Source: Holophagaceae bacterium UBA692
GTDB taxonomy: Bacteria; Acidobacteriota; Holophagae; Holophagales; Holophagaceae
Assembly (NCBI GenBank): GCA_002297665.1
Contig: DBMS01000047.1
Span: 334 to 9,021, forward strand
Reading direction: 5' to 3'
DNA length: 8,688 bases
The notes under the pieces: generated by a model
Told to the model about the DNA's origin: nothing
What the model saw: only the letters and a program-made list of their open reading frames with translations
Databases searched by the model: none
Part shown: positions 7,138 to 8,688 of the stretch, piece after piece
How the letters are laid out: every line of letters begins with the position of its first letter
Numbering within the stretch: position 1 is the first letter of the stretch
Program-made: the position numbers and the translations under genes

Positions 7138-8165
7138 TGCAACTCCTTAACACGCTGTACGTAACCACACCCGACAGTGCGCTCCACAAGGAAGGCGAAG
7201 CCCTGGTCCTCAAGGTCAATCATTCGAAACGACTTCAGGTTCCACTCCACCACCTTCAAAGCATCGTAGTCATGGCCCAGGCCTGGGTCAGCCCGGAACT
7301 CCAGCGGGCCTGCCTCGAACGGGATATGACCCTGGTTTTTCTCACAGAGCGCGGAAGGTTTCTGGGACGATTGGAAGGAATGGGCGCCAACGGAGGGCTT
7401 CTTCGCCGCGACCAGATGCGCGCGCATTTGGACGCCGGCAGGTCCCTGGCCTTGGCTCGCTCCTTCGTGAAGGGCAAGCTCGCGAACCAACGACAAATCC
7501 TCCAAAGGGCCGCCAGGGAATCGCTCCCAGGAGAAGAGCATCACCTGAAAGAGGCCGCGGAGCGCCTTCGCCTCCTTCAAAGGCAAGTGGATTCCATGGA
7601 AACCATGGACCAGGTCCGCGGGTGCGAAGGCGAAGGCGCGGCCTGGTACTTCGACCAATTTCAGTTCCTGGTGCGCCAACAGCGACCCGCCTTTCCTTGG
7701 CGTGGCCGAACCCGGCGCCCACCCTTGGATCCCTTGAATGCCCTCCTCTCCTTCTGCTACGCCCTCCTGATGGGAGACTGCCTTTCGGCCTGCCAGTGCA
7801 TGGGCTTGGACCCGACCATCGGCTTCCTCCATGCCTTCCGCCCTGGCCGGCCAGCTTTGGCCCTGGATCTGATGGAAGCATTCCGGCCCCTGGTGGCCGA
7901 TCGTCTTGTCCTGACGCTCATCAACAATCAGCAGGTCGACTCCAAGGGCTTCCGCCAATCCGAATCCGGCGGGATCGAAATGGACGAAGACACGCGCAAA
8001 CGTGTGATCATCACCTACCAGGAACGAAAAGCCCAAACACTCCGACACCCGTTCCTTGACCAGGAAATTCCATGGGGCCTCGCCCCTCTCCTGGAAGCCC
8101 GGCTTCTGGCCCGTCACCTCAGGGGAGACCTCGAAGCCTTCCCGCCATTCCACCCACGAGGCTGA
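7137..8165 (+). CDS. cas1: Cas1, CRISPR integrase (type I-C)
   Basis: Cas1 is the metal-dependent integrase that, with Cas2, inserts new spacers at the leader end of the array. The 342-aa product has the N-terminal beta domain (MQLLNTLYVTT to about residue 85) and the C-terminal helical catalytic domain. The three metal ligands are visible: Glu164 in RGCEGEGAAWYF, His232 in GFLHAFRPGRPA and Asp244 in LALDLMEAFRP. The block GRPALALDLMEAF differs from the common GRPSLALDLMEEF at two non-catalytic positions. The frame is open upstream to 7059, but ATG 7137 matches the family start, has GGAGGG ten bases before it, and overlaps the cas4 stop. Cas2 starts two bases after the cas1 stop. Confidence 0.96.
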   Translation: MQLLNTLYVTTPDSALHKEGEALVLKVNHSKRLQVPLHHLQSIVVMAQAWVSPELQRACLERDMTLVFLTERGRFLGRLEGMGANGGLLRRDQMRAHLDAGRSLALARSFVKGKLANQRQILQRAARESLPGEEHHLKEAAERLRLLQRQVDSMETMDQVRGCEGEGAAWYFDQFQFLVRQQRPAFPWRGRTRRPPLDPLNALLSFCYALLMGDCLSACQCMGLDPTIGFLHAFRPGRPALALDLMEAFRPLVADRLVLTLINNQQVDSKGFRQSESGGIEMDEDTRKRVIITYQERKAQTLRHPFLDQEIPWGLAPLLEARLLARHLRGDLEAFPPFHPRG

Positions 8166-8167
8166 AC

Positions 8168-8458
8168 GTGGTTGTGTTGGTCACCTATGACATCCATACC
8201 CTGGACGCGGATGGCAGACGCCGCCTGCGGCGTGTGGCGAAGGCCTGCGAGAGCTTCGGGCAGAGAGTCCAATTCAGTGTCTTCGAATGCAGGGTCCCGG
8301 ACGCGTTATGGATCAAGTTCCGTTTTCGGCTCCTGGGAATCCTGAATCCAGAGGAAGATAGTCTTCGCTTCTACTTCATCGGCGACGACGACATGAAGCG
8401 CGCTGAGCACCATGGAGTCAAGCCTGCCGTGGATTTCCAAGGTCCCTTGATCCTGTAG
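8168..8458 (+). CDS. cas2: Cas2, adaptation complex scaffold (type I-C)
   Basis: Cas2 dimerises between two Cas1 dimers and sets the spacer length during integration. The 96-aa product begins MVVLVTYDIHT and carries the ferredoxin-like fold pattern: strand with Asp8 (TYD), helix GRRRLRRVAKACESFG, strand QRVQFSVFEC, then DSLRFYFIGDDD and the C-terminal PAVDFQGPLIL. I chose the GTG at 8168 because it gives the family N-terminus exactly and has GAGG at 8158-8161, six bases upstream; frames extended further back lie inside cas1. This is the last gene of the operon, and the leader begins immediately after its stop. Confidence 0.95.
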   Translation: MVVLVTYDIHTLDADGRRRLRRVAKACESFGQRVQFSVFECRVPDALWIKFRFRLLGILNPEEDSLRFYFIGDDDMKRAEHHGVKPAVDFQGPLIL

Positions 8459-8651
8459 CCATGGCCGCCCGGACGCGAACCTCAAATGCACGTCAAAACC
8501 CGGGACCCTTCGCGGAGGGTTCTAATTATTTGAAAATATGGGAAATGAAGATATTTAAACCTATCGGGGCCGACGGAAAACAACCGCGAGAATGGCGCTT
8601 CGCGCAAAGGCGTCTCCAAGTTAAGGTAATCCTTGAGTTCCGCGAGGGGGA
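8459..8651 (+). promoter_or_regulatory. CRISPR leader (type I-C), 193 bp
   Basis: This stretch between cas2 and the first repeat has no credible gene and drops sharply in GC around 8521-8560. It has the layout I know from other type I-C leaders: GCGAACCTCAA (8474-8484), a CCCGGG followed by CTTCGCGGAGGG (8499-8519), an AT-rich block with TTGAAAATATG (8530-8540), then GCGCTTCGCGCAA (8595-8607), and a purine-rich end abutting the repeat. The TTCGCG-type motif recurs at 8510, 8600 and, as TTCCGCGAGGGGG, at 8638-8650. TTGAAA at 8530-8535 with TATTTA at 8552-8557 (16-base spacing) could be a weak promoter for the array. The leader should also direct Cas1-Cas2 to the first repeat. Confidence 0.85.
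8505..8520 (+). other. Small hairpin in the leader
   Basis: ACCCT (8505-8509) pairs with AGGGT (8516-8520) around TCGCGG. Only a short mixed TTCTAATTATT follows, so it is a weak terminator candidate for the cas operon at best. It overlaps the leader's TTCGCG motif, which may be its real role. Confidence 0.3.
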
Positions 8652-8688
8652 GTCGCCCAGGTCATCGCACCTGGGCGTGGATTGAAAC
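8652..8688 (+). CRISPR. First repeat of a type I-C CRISPR array (array continues off right edge)
   Basis: The last 37 bases begin GTCGCCC and end GCGTGGATTGAAAC, the two ends that define type I-C repeats. A perfect 9-bp stem pairs CGCCCAGGT (8654-8662) with ACCTGGGCG (8669-8677) around a 6-base loop (8663-8668). Cleavage by Cas5c at the 3' base of this stem would leave TGGATTGAAAC (8678-8688), exactly the 11-nt 5' handle known for type I-C crRNAs. Only one copy is in the window, so the repeat length, spacer number and orientation along the array rest on family knowledge. Orientation is clear: the leader is on the left and the ATTGAAAC end on the right. Confidence 0.9.

Noticed and set aside
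7116..8153. 345-codon open frame on the minus strand
   Set aside because: It is a mirror of cas1, with codon periodicity following the sense gene and no recognisable domain.
8505..8520. Hairpin after cas2 as an intrinsic terminator
   Set aside because: The stem is only five perfect pairs and no proper T-run follows. The sequence coincides with a conserved-looking leader motif.

Overview
The window is a complete type I-C (formerly Dvulg/Csd) CRISPR-Cas locus on the + strand. It holds every cas gene of the subtype in the standard order cas3, cas5c, cas8c, cas7c, cas4, cas1, cas2. These are followed by a leader, and the window ends on the last base of the first CRISPR repeat, so the spacers lie just beyond the right edge. 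The DNA is GC-rich and the flanking gene encodes a signal peptide with a lipobox, which suggests a GC-rich Gram-negative bacterium. Acidobacteriota (Holophagae) or a delta-proteobacterial lineage would fit, but the lineage is a guess and cannot be settled from this window.

Layout. Positions 1-83 are the 5' end of a lipoprotein gene on the minus strand. Positions 84-846 have no convincing intact gene. They hold a 147-bp imperfect inverted repeat (300-446) built from four copies of an 11-mer. Directly after it is a short stretch that reads like the SAM-binding motif of a PrmC/HemK-type methyltransferase, probably a gene relic. A 34-codon ORF with a good ribosome binding site lies at 702-806. 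The cas operon runs from 847 to 8458 with gaps of 2-21 nt or small overlaps, so it is almost certainly one transcript. The leader is 8459-8651 and the first repeat 8652-8688.

How the genes work together. Cas1, Cas2 and Cas4 capture and trim PAM-flanked prespacers and insert them at the leader-repeat junction. Cas5c is the type I-C substitute for Cas6: it cuts the pre-crRNA at the base of the repeat hairpin and stays on the 11-nt 5' handle. Cas7c forms the backbone along the spacer, and Cas8c reads the PAM. A small subunit, Cas11c, is expected from an internal start inside cas8c; a GTG at 5220, preceded by AAGGAG, fits this very well. Cas3 is then recruited to nick and unwind the target. All motifs I could check in Cas1, Cas2, Cas3 and Cas4 are intact, so the system looks functional.

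The cas system itself is a known subtype. The points most worth a second look are the internal Cas11c start with a competing upstream ATG, the unusually long (37-nt) repeat, the inserted segment in Cas5c, and the inverted repeat next to a gene relic upstream of the operon.
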